From: DASQWP01 sp050697555
GTDB taxonomy: Bacteria > Actinomycetota > Thermoleophilia > Gaiellales > Gaiellaceae
NCBI GenBank assembly: GCA_050697555.1
Contig: JBOHAD010000064.1
Coordinates: 1-12,836 of the forward strand
Direction: 5' to 3'
DNA length: 12,836 bases
Part shown: positions 7,385 to 12,836 of the stretch, one piece after another
Layout of the letters: each line of letters starts with the position of its first letter
How positions within the stretch are numbered: the first letter of the stretch is position 1
Program-made: the position numbers and the translations under genes
Notes under the pieces: model-generated
Seen by the model: the letters and a program-made list of their open reading frames with translations, nothing else
Told to the model about the DNA's origin: nothing
Databases searched by the model: none

Positions 7385-7775
7385 TCCCTTCGACGTCTTC
7401 CAGCTGGGTGCGCCAGGCGGCGCGGTCCCAGATCTCCACGTGGTCCTGCACGCCCGCGACGACGACGTCGCGTTCCAGCCTCGCGTACTTGATGAGCGCT
7501 CCCGGCAAGGTCACCCGTCCCTGGCGGTCGAGCTCGGTCTCGACGGCGGCCGAGAAGATGTAGCGGCGCATCTGCCGCGCCTCGCGGTTGAAGGAATTGA
7601 GACCGCCGAGCTGGGCCGACACGTACTGCTCCCAGTCCTCGCGCGTGTAGACGCCCAGGCACTGGTCGATACCGCGCGTGACCACCACCCCGTCCGCGAA
7701 CGCCTGGCGAAAGCGGGCCGGGAGGGTGAGACGGTTCTTGTCGTCGATCGCGTGCTCGTACTCGCCGAGGAGCAT
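7341..7775 (-). CDS. mraZ: Transcriptional regulator MraZ
   Basis: MraZ is a SpoVT/AbrB-fold DNA-binding protein that controls its own dcw operon, and this is the first gene of the cluster. The 144-residue product begins MLLGEYEHAIDDKNRLTLPA. It carries two copies of the family's DxxxR-type DNA-contact motif: DDKNRLTLPARFR at 11-23 and LDRQGRVTLP at 82-91. The open frame continues upstream, but the ATG at 7775 matches the usual MraZ N-terminus and has AGAGG seven bases before it. The stop lies inside the rsmH start region. Four TGG(G/T) boxes at 10-base spacing lie just upstream, as expected for a MraZ operator. No adjacent gene other than the divergent small protein at 7852-8046 shares this control region. 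Confidence 0.97.
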   Translation of the reverse strand: MLLGEYEHAIDDKNRLTLPARFRQAFADGVVVTRGIDQCLGVYTREDWEQYVSAQLGGLNSFNREARQMRRYIFSAAVETELDRQGRVTLPGALIKYARLERDVVVAGVQDHVEIWDRAAWRTQLEDVEGSAELVAERLAAKQS

Positions 7776-7797
7776 CGTCCAGCCTCTGAAGGATCCA

Positions 7798-7831
7798 CCA
7801 CTTTGCCCCACTGTAAACCACAACTCCCCAC
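7798..7831 (-). promoter_or_regulatory. MraZ-box array (four 10-base-spaced repeats)
   Basis: Read on the minus strand, four GTGG cores occur at exact 10-base intervals. On the plus strand these are CCAC at 7798, 7808, 7818 and 7828. The units are GTGGGGAGTT, GTGGTTTACA, GTGGGGCAAA and GTGGTGGATC. In E. coli MraZ binds TGGGN direct repeats separated by 5 bases, which is the same 10-base period. The array ends about 23 bases before the mraZ ATG and overlaps the predicted -10 and spacer. Repression by MraZ is inferred from this layout. Confidence 0.8.
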
Positions 7832-7838
7832 CACGCAA
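7810..7838 (-). promoter_or_regulatory. Predicted promoter of the dcw operon (Pmra)
   Basis: On the minus strand, TTGCGT (complement of 7833-7838) is followed after exactly 17 bases by TACAGT (complement of 7810-7815). This matches a sigma-70-type -35/-10 pair with ideal spacing. The expected transcription start would be near 7803, about 28 bases before the mraZ ATG. The MraZ boxes lie within and just downstream of the promoter. Confidence 0.6.
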
Positions 7839-7851
7839 CCCCTGCGGCAGA

Positions 7852-8046
7852 ATGACGGCGACGACGTACCACCACGAGGAGGCGGCTTTGCAGAAAGAGC
7901 TGACGAGAGAGGAGCTGGCCCGGCTCCTACGCGAGGCGGAGAAGGCGCACGGCAAGTACGAGCGCGAGCTCGGAGGCCGCGACGAGGACTGGCCGAGCTG
8001 GTACGCCGACTACATCCTGCGGAGGCTCGAGGGCCCGTCGGGCTGA
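7852..8046 (+). CDS. Small conserved-looking protein of unknown function
   Basis: I do not recognise a named family. The frame from ATG 7852 gives 64 residues. A better start may be TTG at 7888, because GAGGAGG (7876-7882) sits five bases before it, giving 52 residues. The product is acidic and helical in character: LTREELARLLREAEKAHGKYERELG, then the aromatic motif DEDWPSWYADYILRRLEG. A 'DWPxWYAxY' tail of this type seems familiar from short actinobacterial proteins and from the ends of larger ones, but I cannot name it. The gene diverges from mraZ and shares the control region holding the MraZ boxes. Its stop is one base from the end of the convergent kinase gene. Codon use and the strong SD support real expression. 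Confidence 0.6.
   Translation: MTATTYHHEEAALQKELTREELARLLREAEKAHGKYERELGGRDEDWPSWYADYILRRLEGPSG
7876..7882 (+). promoter_or_regulatory. Ribosome binding site favouring a TTG start at 7888
   Basis: GAGGAGG lies five bases before the TTG at 7888-7890. The ATG at 7852 has no comparable site. A possible -10, CAGAAT at 7848-7853, would place the transcript start near 7860, after that ATG. Both points favour the shorter 52-residue form of the small protein. Confidence 0.45.
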
Positions 8047-8047
8047 G

Positions 8048-8857
8048 TCAGCGCCCGTGCGCGCCCCGCCGGGCAAGCGCCGCGCTCGCGCGGCGGGCGG
8101 CGAAGGCGACTGCGTCCTCGACGTCGTCGCTGCTCGCGAGCGCGTACGTGAGGCCGGCCGCGAAGCTGTCGCCCGCGCCGTAGGCGTCCTCGAGCCGCCC
8201 AGGGAGCGGAGCCGGCTCGAAGGAGCCGGAGCGGCCGTCCGCGGCCGTCCAGGCGCCTCCCCGGCGTCCGGCGGTGGCGACGACGAGGCGCGGCTCCGGG
8301 TCGAGGTCGCCGGGCTCGTAGCTCTCGCTCCTGTCGCTGCCGCTGCGGACGAGCGCGTCGAGGGCGACCCCTGCCTCGGCCAGCGTCGGAAGCACCCGCG
8401 CGGTGGCGACGAGGACGCGGGCCGCCCGTGCCGCCCGCAGAGCCTCGGCGTCGCCGCTCACGAAGTAGACGGCGTCCACCTCCGCCAGCGCCTCCCAGGG
8501 AAGCGCGTCCGCCCGGCGGGGGAGGTGCTTCTCGCCGATGATCGTGATCGTCCGCTCCCCGTCCCGGTCGACGAAGGTGAAGCCTCGCCGCTGGCGCTCG
8601 TCCCGCCGGGCCGACTCGACGCGGACGCCGAGCCCCTCGAGCTGCTCGCGGGCCTGGACGCCGGGCTCGTCGTCGCCGAGCGCGGTGTAGAGCGCGCAGT
8701 CGCCGGTCAGTTGCGCGAGCTGCACCGAGGCGACGCCTCCGCCCCCGGCCGCCTCCGCCCACGTCTCGGTCGCCTGCACGATCTCTCCCGCGACGGGAAC
8801 GCGCTCGACGCGGGCGAACTCGACCCACTCCACGTGCCCGACGACGGCCGCCCGCAT
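8048..8857 (-). CDS. PfkB-family carbohydrate kinase
   Basis: This is an ATP-dependent sugar kinase of the ribokinase/PfkB family; the substrate cannot be told from sequence. From ATG 8857 the product has 269 residues, starting MRAAVVGHVEWVEF. Near residues 38-50 lies GGGGVASVQLAQL, the substrate-side glycine motif. Near 225-235 lies DAYGAGDSFAAGL, the PfkB signature 2 whose GAGD aspartate is the catalytic base. Family members usually have about 300 residues or more, so this one is short. The middle region is compact, but I see no frameshift. An alternative GTG at 8872 would add five residues; neither start has a clear SD. The gene converges with the small protein at 7852-8046 and diverges from the sigma-factor operon, with a palindrome in the 43-base gap. 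It is probably a single-gene transcript. Confidence 0.88.
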   Translation of the reverse strand: MRAAVVGHVEWVEFARVERVPVAGEIVQATETWAEAAGGGGVASVQLAQLTGDCALYTALGDDEPGVQAREQLEGLGVRVESARRDERQRRGFTFVDRDGERTITIIGEKHLPRRADALPWEALAEVDAVYFVSGDAEALRAARAARVLVATARVLPTLAEAGVALDALVRSGSDRSESYEPGDLDPEPRLVVATAGRRGGAWTAADGRSGSFEPAPLPGRLEDAYGAGDSFAAGLTYALASSDDVEDAVAFAARRASAALARRGAHGR

Positions 8858-8878
8858 CCGCGGCAGTCTCACAGCTGG

Positions 8879-8892
8879 ACGCGGATCCGCGT
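8879..8892. promoter_or_regulatory. 14-base perfect palindrome between divergent kinase and sigma-factor genes
   Basis: ACGCGGATCCGCGT is its own reverse complement. It sits 8 bases before the sigma-factor ATG (8901) and 21 bases before the kinase ATG (8857), and is flanked by CTGG (8875-8878) and CCAG (8897-8900). The whole divergent gap is only 43 bases. A dimeric repressor bound here could block both genes. No regulator that would bind it is identified. Confidence 0.45.
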
Positions 8893-8900
8893 TAGACCAG

Positions 8901-9362
8901 ATGATGGAGGTTGTGGCGATACCGCCGTTCGAGCGCTTCTACGAGGAGCGGAAGGACGAGGTGCTCGGCTACCTCGCGCGCCTGCTGGGGCGCGAGGCGG
9001 CCGAGGACGCCTTCCAGGAGACCTTCCTCCGCGCCCTCCGGGCGTACGGCCGGCTCGAGCACGGGCGCCATCTCCGCGCGTGGGTGTTCACGATCGCCAC
9101 CCGCGTCGCACTGGACGAGCGGCGGCGGAGGCGTCCGGTCGGCGAGCCGGTGGAGATCCCGGTCGGCGACTCGCGGCCAGCGTACGCCGAGCTCGAGCAC
9201 CTCGCCGGGGAGCTGCCGCCGACCGAGCGGGCGGCCGTCGTCCTCCGCTACGGCTACGACCTCTCCTACGACGACATCGGTGCCGCCCTCGACTCGAGCC
9301 CGGAGGCGGCCCGCCAGGCCGCCTCCTCCGGGGTGCGGCGCCTGAGAAGGAGGCACGAATGA
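8901..9362 (+). CDS. ECF-type RNA polymerase sigma factor (sigma-70 family)
   Basis: This is a 153-residue alternative sigma factor with only regions 2 and 4. Region 2 covers about residues 9-78: FERFYEERKDEVLGYLARLL, then EDAFQETFLRALRAYGRL and RAWVFTIATRVALDERRRRR. Region 4 covers about 103-152: LPPTERAAVVLRYGYDLSYDDIGAALDSSPEAARQAASSGVRRLRR, the helix-turn-helix that reads the -35 element. The length fits small ECF sigma factors. ATG codons at 8901 and 8904 are both possible; GGAGG at 8906-8910 is inside the gene and too close to the next GTG to be its SD. Little 5' leader is available. The TGA overlaps the start of the alkyltransferase (ATGA, 9359-9362), so the two are translated together. 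No separate anti-sigma gene is adjacent. Confidence 0.9.
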   Translation: MMEVVAIPPFERFYEERKDEVLGYLARLLGREAAEDAFQETFLRALRAYGRLEHGRHLRAWVFTIATRVALDERRRRRPVGEPVEIPVGDSRPAYAELEHLAGELPPTERAAVVLRYGYDLSYDDIGAALDSSPEAARQAASSGVRRLRRRHE

Positions 9363-9922
9363 CCATCACGTCCGAGATCGACCGCCGCTTCCGCGAGGCG
9401 GCCGCCGCCGAGGGACTCCTCGACGTGGCGTACGACCTCGCCGACTCGCCGATCGGCCCGCTCCTCCTGGCCGCCACGCCGGAGGGGCTCTGCCGCATCT
9501 CCTTCGATCCCGACCCGGAGCGGGAGCTCGACGCCCTCGCCCGCGCCTTCGGGGTCCGGGTGCTCCGCTCGCCGCGCCCGCTCGCCGAGGCCCGGCGGGA
9601 GCTCGATCAGTACTTCGAGGGCGGCCGGCGGGAGTTCGACCTCCCCGTCGACCTGCGGCCGCTGCCCGAGTTCCAGCGGGCGGTGCTCGCCGAGCTCGCG
9701 CAGGTGCCGTTCGGAAGCGTGGAGACCTACGGCGGCCTCGCAGCGCGCATCGGCAGGCCGCGCGCGGCCCGGGCCGTTGGGGGCGCCCTCAACCGCAACC
9801 CTGTGCCCATCGTCGTTCCCTGCCACCGGGTGGTCGGGTCGACGGGAAGCCTCGTGGGCTACGGGGGCGGCCTCGAGCGGAAGGAGCGGCTGCTCACCCT
9901 CGAGGGAGCCCTCCTCGGATGA
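9359..9922 (+). CDS. Methylated-DNA--protein-cysteine S-methyltransferase (Ogt/MGMT type)
   Basis: This suicide repair protein removes O6-alkyl groups from guanine onto its own cysteine. The 187-residue product has an N-terminal ribonuclease-H-like domain (about 20-100, beginning DVAYDLADSPIGPLLLAA) and the C-terminal DNA-binding and catalytic domain. There, FQRAVLAELAQVPFGSVETYGGLAARIG spans 105-132, RAVGGALNRNP spans 138-148, and the active site PCHRV spans 154-158 with acceptor C155. No Ada-type regulatory domain is present. Before the usual fold there are about 20 extra residues (MTITSEIDRRFREAAAAEGL), basic and acidic and predicted helical by eye. The gene is sandwiched between the sigma factor and the ABM gene with ATGA overlaps on both sides. 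The link to a sigma factor suggests damage-responsive control, which is inference. Confidence 0.94.
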   Translation: MTITSEIDRRFREAAAAEGLLDVAYDLADSPIGPLLLAATPEGLCRISFDPDPERELDALARAFGVRVLRSPRPLAEARRELDQYFEGGRREFDLPVDLRPLPEFQRAVLAELAQVPFGSVETYGGLAARIGRPRAARAVGGALNRNPVPIVVPCHRVVGSTGSLVGYGGGLERKERLLTLEGALLG

Positions 9923-10236
9923 TCGCCCGGGTCTGGCACGGCTGGGCGGCGAGCGGGGAGAACGCCGACCGCTACGAAGCGCTCCTGCGCGCCGAGATCC
10001 TCCCGGGCATCCACGGCATCGAGGGCTACGCCGGGGCCTACCTGCTCAGGCGCGAGTCGAACGGAGAGGTGGAGTTCGTCACCGTCACGCTCTGGGAGTC
10101 GCTCGACGCGGTGCGGGAGTTCGCCGGGGCCGACCACGAGGCGGCCGTGGTCCCGGACGACGCGCGGGCGCTCCTGGACCGGTTCGAGGAGCGCTCCGCC
10201 CACTACGAGATCCTGGCCGAGCCGGAGGAGCTCTGA
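9919..10236 (+). CDS. ABM-fold (antibiotic biosynthesis monooxygenase-like) protein
   Basis: The 105-residue product looks like a dimeric alpha/beta-barrel protein of the ABM type. It opens MIARVWHGWAASGENADRYEALL. The rest is typical: LPGIHGIEGYAGAYLLRR, a central strand VEFVTVTLWESLDAVREFAG, then AAVVPDDARALLDRFEERSAHYEI. Members of this fold include monooxygenases, haem-degrading enzymes and many proteins of unknown role. Nothing here tells which, and no residue set specific for haem degradation was identified. The ATG overlaps the methyltransferase stop (ATGA, 9919-9922), making it the third gene of the sigma-factor operon. It is followed by 75 non-coding bases and then the end of the convergent hydrolase gene. 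Confidence 0.82.
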   Translation: MIARVWHGWAASGENADRYEALLRAEILPGIHGIEGYAGAYLLRRESNGEVEFVTVTLWESLDAVREFAGADHEAAVVPDDARALLDRFEERSAHYEILAEPEEL

Positions 10237-10311
10237 GGAGCTGCCCGACGCGCGTCCAGGCGAACGGCCTTCCTCGAGCTGGGCGCGTGGGGTCTGCCGG
10301 CGGCTTGTCGA

Positions 10312-11071
10312 TTAGCCCCGGAGGGCGTCTCCCATGAGGACCTGCCCGTCTTCGCCGAGCTGCGCGTCCGGCACGATCGCGCGAGCATCTTCCAGAACGG
10401 CGCGTTGGTCGCTCAGGAGCGGGTTGAGATGAATCAGCGTGAGCTGCTCGACGTTTGCGGCAGCGGCGATGCGCGCGGCGTCGCGACCCGTGGCGTCGCC
10501 ATCGGCCGACCGGGCGGCGACGGACGACGACCAGGCCTCGTGGAGGAGATGCTTGGCGTTCTGGGCCAGCGGGATGCCCTCAGGGTCGTACGCAGTGTCT
10601 GTCATGAGCCGCGATCTCGTCTTCGACTCGCAATCCGGTCGTGGGCGCCCAGTGACGCAACTGGGCCCGAGCCGCGACTGTGAACGCACCGATCTCCTGC
10701 CGTCCCGCCGTCAGCTCGTGGATCTGCCCCAGCTCGGCGGCCGCGAACGCCGAAATGGGCGGCCGGCGAAGAGGGCCGAGAAGAGCTTCGCTCGAGGTGC
10801 CGTACAACCACCTCCCCGGCGCCCACACCCCGGCGGACAGGGGCAGCGCCGGCAGGTAGCTCAAGCCGCAGACGTGATCGAGATGAAAATGCGTGAGGAC
10901 GACGTCGAGTCTCACGGCGCCATCCAGAAGGGCGGTGTTCGTCGCGAGGCGCCGGACACCAGTGCCAGCATCGAGCATCAGCGCGTGATCGTCCCTGCGC
11001 AGAAGCACGCACGCTGTCTCCCGACGCCCACTCGGCATCCAGCCGCCGCTGCCCAGGATCAACGCGTCCAC
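10312..11071 (-). pseudogene. Metallo-beta-lactamase-fold hydrolase, interrupted by a single-base frameshift
   Basis: Two overlapping frames together make one RNase Z/PhnP-like metallohydrolase of about 252 residues. The first part (from GTG 11071) reads VDALILGSGGWMPSGRRETA, then LMLDAGTG at 31-38, the metal motif THFHLDHVCGL at 60-70 and RHWAPTTGLRVEDEIA at 139-154. The second part, in another frame, continues LMTDTAYDPEG (metal aspartate), LLHEAWSS, a GRDAARIAA helix and LTLIHLNPL (last metal histidine), ending at TAA 10312. Removing one G in the GCGGCTC stretch near 10609-10610 joins them seamlessly. Unrepaired, the first frame ends at 10580. A true pseudogene and a sequencing error are both possible. 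In the helix before LTLIHLNPL, GDATG may replace a GHATG-like motif, which would hint at real decay. A GTG at 11107 is an alternative start. Confidence 0.75.
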
Positions 11072-11151
11072 ACCGCCGGATTCTTGCCGATGCGCCCTCC
11101 GGCCCACGGCACTTACACCTACTCCACGGGCCGCTGGTGCTCGGACGGAGT

Positions 11152-11421
11152 CTAGGCCGCTTCGCCGGGGCGGCTCTCCATCCGGCGCAGGAGCTCGAGC
11201 CGGAGCTCCTCGCCCGTCATCGTCCCTGCGCCGCGCGGATAGGCGAAGACGAGATGGACGGCGGGCCGCTCGCCCGTCGGTCCCGCCGGAGGCTCGGGCG
11301 GCGGCGCCGGTCGCACCGGCTCGCGGATCACCTCGATGTCGCCCAGGCGCGCGCCGTGGAGGCGGAGGTAGCACTCCCGCTCGGAGAGAGGCCGCAGGCG
11401 GGTGCGCTTGCGGAAGAGCAC
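11152..11421 (-). CDS. Hypothetical protein, 89 residues
   Basis: I do not recognise a named family. The product starts MLFRKRTRLRPLSERECYLRLHG, followed by RLGDIEVIRE, a proline-rich linker (about residues 36-52, PVRPAPPPEPPAGPTGE), a strand-like VHLVFAYPRG and a helical end TGEELRLELLRRMESR. No membrane segment or signal peptide is seen. The GTG start at 11421 follows the restored cupin stop (11433) by 11 bases, and the hydrolase begins about 80 bases after its TAG. It may therefore belong to one minus-strand transcript with the oxoprolinase-like gene, the cupin and the hydrolase. No clear Shine-Dalgarno site precedes the start. Short proteins with an 'LSExECYxR' opening seem common in actinobacteria, but I cannot name the family. 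Confidence 0.6.
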   Translation of the reverse strand: MLFRKRTRLRPLSERECYLRLHGARLGDIEVIREPVRPAPPPEPPAGPTGERPAVHLVFAYPRGAGTMTGEELRLELLRRMESRPGEAA

Positions 11422-11432
11422 CGGTGCGGAGC

Positions 11433-11818
11433 CTATACCTCGCTTCGGCTAGCTCGGCTAGTCCAGGTGTCGGGCTCGAAGCCGCTCGTTGTCGGCGCGG
11501 AGACGATGAGGACGCTCGCTGCCTCGTCGCCCGTTACGACCGTGCGGAGATGCGGGGGTCGACGCGCGCGAAGGTGCCCGCCGGCGCCGGGTGCTCCTCC
11601 CCGTCCACGACGATCGTGGCGTCGCCCGCGAGGACGATGAAGACCTCCTCCTGGTCGCGCGCCGTCTCGTCGTGCTCGGGGATGCGGTCGCCAGGCTCGA
11701 GGTCGACGACGTTCATCCCGAAGGCCTTGAGACCGATGGAGCGTCGTGCGAGCGACCAGCGTCCCGAGCGCTCGAGGTCGTCCCGGTGCCGGACGGTGAA
11801 CCCGCTCTCGTCGGTCAC
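11433..11818 (-). pseudogene. Cupin-domain protein, interrupted by a single-base frameshift
   Basis: The intact frame from GTG 11818 to TAA 11534 gives 94 residues with a single cupin barrel. It shows LEPGDRIPEHDETARDQEEVFIVLAGDATIVVDGEE at about 40-75 (cupin motif 1, histidine near 49, glutamates 57-58) and PAPAGTFARVDP at about 78-88. After a run of five C (complement of 11554-11558) the frame goes out of phase and ends quickly. The neighbouring frame continues with the expected cupin ending, LRTVVTGDEAASVLIVSAPTTSG, to a TAG at 11433. Adding one base restores a product of about 128 residues. A homopolymer setting suggests either sequencing error or slippage. The tail contains a near-perfect 9-base tandem repeat (TCGGCTAG at 11445 and 11454). 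The start lies 8 bases after the hydantoinase-like stop. Ligand and function are unknown. Confidence 0.72.
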
Positions 11819-11826
11819 GGCCCGGT

Positions 11827-12836
11827 TTATACGCCATCGGAAGGGGACGCGCTCCCGAAACCGCCCCCTCCCGGCGTCTCGATCGTCACCGACTCGCCCG
11901 CGGCCAGCGCGCGCGTGACCTTGGCGGGAAGCGGCTCCGCGTTCAGGAGGTTCCTCCCGGGGGCCCCCGCCTCCCCGCCCCGCGTCCCCGCGGGGCCGCG
12001 CGCCCGCCGCTCGCTCACGAGCGAGACACGGCAGGGCTCGAGCGCCGTGATCTCGCGGATGACGCCGTTCCCACCGTAGCGGCGCCCACGGCCGCCCGAA
12101 CCGAGCCGGAGCGCGTAGCGCTCGACACGCAGAGGGTAGGCGAGCTCGAGCGCCTCCACCGGCGTGTTGAGGGTGTTCGACATGGTCACGTGCACCCCCG
12201 AGGGGCCGTCCGCGTCGGCGCAGGCACCCTGCCCGCCGCCGATCGTCTCGTAGTAGGTGAAGCGCGCGTTCCCGAAGGTGAGGTTGTTCATCGTCCCCTG
12301 CCCCTGCGCGGGAACCGGAAGAGCCTGCCCGAAGGCGCGGAAGAGGACATCCGCGATCCGGCCCGAGGTCTCGACGTTGCCGGCCACGACGGCGGCCGGC
12401 GGGCGCGCGTTCACGAGCGAGCCCTCGGGGGCCCGCACGGAGACCGGAGCGAAGGCCCCGCCGGAGGCGGGCACGTCCGGATCCGTGAGGCAGCGGACGA
12501 CGAAGTAGGAGGCCGAGCGGGTGACGGCGAGCGGGCAGTTCAGGTTGCCGTCGTGCTGGGGCGCCGTCCCGGCGAAGTCGATCTCGACCCCGTCGCCGGC
12601 GACCGTGACCGCTGCGCGAACGACGAGCTCTCCCTCGGGCGCCTCGAGCGTGTCGGCCGCCTCGTAGCGGCCGTCGGGAAGAGCGGCCAGAGCGGCGCGG
12701 ACGCGGCGCTCCGAGTAGGCGAAGAGCTCGTCCATGGCGGCGGCGACCCGGTCGCGGCGGCGGCGCTCGCAGAGCTCGGCCAGGCGCCGCTCGGCCAGGC
12801 GGTGGGCGGCGAGCTGGGCCCGCAGGTCCCCGCGGC
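11827..12836 (-). CDS. Hydantoinase B/oxoprolinase family protein (C-terminal part, cut by window edge)
   Basis: About 335 C-terminal residues are visible and the frame runs out of the window. Family members, such as N-methylhydantoinase subunit B and the C-terminal half of 5-oxoprolinase, hydrolyse cyclic amides with ATP together with subunit A, and usually have about 500-580 residues. Visible motifs: GDLRAQLAAHRLAERRL near the edge, MDELFAYSERRVRAALAALPDG, GNVETSGRIADVLFRAFG, GTMNNLTFGN, YYETIGGGQGA, HVTMSNTLNTPVEALE and the glycine-rich RLGSGGRGRRYGGNGVIREI. The C-terminus ends in ETPGGGGFG, as is usual. An internal ATG at 12735 is not the true start, since homology continues upstream of it. 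Subunit A would be expected beyond the window edge. The substrate is not determined. Confidence 0.9.
   Translation of the reverse strand, partial: RGDLRAQLAAHRLAERRLAELCERRRRDRVAAAMDELFAYSERRVRAALAALPDGRYEAADTLEAPEGELVVRAAVTVAGDGVEIDFAGTAPQHDGNLNCPLAVTRSASYFVVRCLTDPDVPASGGAFAPVSVRAPEGSLVNARPPAAVVAGNVETSGRIADVLFRAFGQALPVPAQGQGTMNNLTFGNARFTYYETIGGGQGACADADGPSGVHVTMSNTLNTPVEALELAYPLRVERYALRLGSGGRGRRYGGNGVIREITALEPCRVSLVSERRARGPAGTRGGEAGAPGRNLLNAEPLPAKVTRALAAGESVTIETPGGGGFGSASPSDGV

Noticed and set aside
7776..7955. An N-terminal extension of mraZ of 60 residues in the open frame.
   Set aside because: The extension would be translated from the promoter and MraZ boxes. The ATG at 7775 has an SD and the typical MraZ N-terminus.
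10237..10311. A possible shared terminator between the convergent ABM and hydrolase genes, with CCCGACGCGC at 10244-10253 pairing 9 of 10 bases with 10283-10292, plus a short palindrome at 10247-10256.
   Set aside because: The loop is 29 bases long and there is no T-run on either side. In DNA this GC-rich such matches are expected by chance.
11422..11445. TAGGCT before the 89-residue gene as a leaderless promoter -10.
   Set aside because: It lies at the end of the cupin frame only 11 bases from it, and there is no matching -35. Co-transcription explains the spacing better.
11826..11836. TATAAA before the cupin start as a -10 element.
   Set aside because: It contains the TAA stop of the hydantoinase-like gene, and no -35 is found at the right distance.

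Overview
The window is very GC-rich, densely packed bacterial chromosomal DNA. It uses GTG and TTG starts freely and its genes often overlap by 1-4 bases. The gene set and order suggest a high-GC actinobacterium. A deep-branching group such as Thermoleophilia is my best guess, but this is inferred from gene style and not from a marker tree. MurE carries the DNPR motif of meso-diaminopimelate-adding enzymes, so the cell wall is predicted to contain meso-DAP.

Positions 1-7775, all on the minus strand, hold the 5' part of a division and cell wall (dcw) cluster. In transcription order it reads mraZ, rsmH, an ftsL-like gene, ftsI, murE, murF, mraY and the beginning of murD, which is cut by the window edge. 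Most junctions overlap or nearly touch. Two do not: ftsI-murE (159 bases) and mraY-murD (118 bases). Both gaps contain inverted repeats. Upstream of mraZ lies a regular array of four TGG(G/T) boxes at exact 10-base spacing, overlapping a good -35/-10 pair. It looks like the MraZ autoregulatory operator.

Positions 7852-8857 hold a small conserved-looking protein of unknown function, divergent from mraZ, and a convergent PfkB-family sugar kinase. A 14-base perfect palindrome sits in the 43-base gap between the kinase and the next, divergent operon.

Positions 8901-10236, plus strand, form a tight three-gene operon with ATGA overlaps: an ECF-type sigma factor, a methylated-DNA-protein cysteine methyltransferase and an ABM-fold protein. 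This is the most suggestive accessory module. It pairs a transcription factor with a DNA-alkylation repair protein and has no separate anti-sigma gene in view.

Positions 10312-12836, minus strand, hold the 3' part of a hydantoinase B/oxoprolinase-family gene (cut by the window edge), a cupin, an 89-residue unknown and a metallo-beta-lactamase-fold hydrolase. The cupin and the hydrolase are each interrupted by an apparent single-base frameshift about 1 kb apart. Both proteins are otherwise well conserved, so sequencing error and recent decay are both possible. No RNA genes, insertion sequences or CRISPR arrays were seen. I did not find a clear-cut novel system. The best leads are the MraZ box array, the sigma-alkyltransferase operon with its neighbouring palindrome, and the structured mraY-murD leader.
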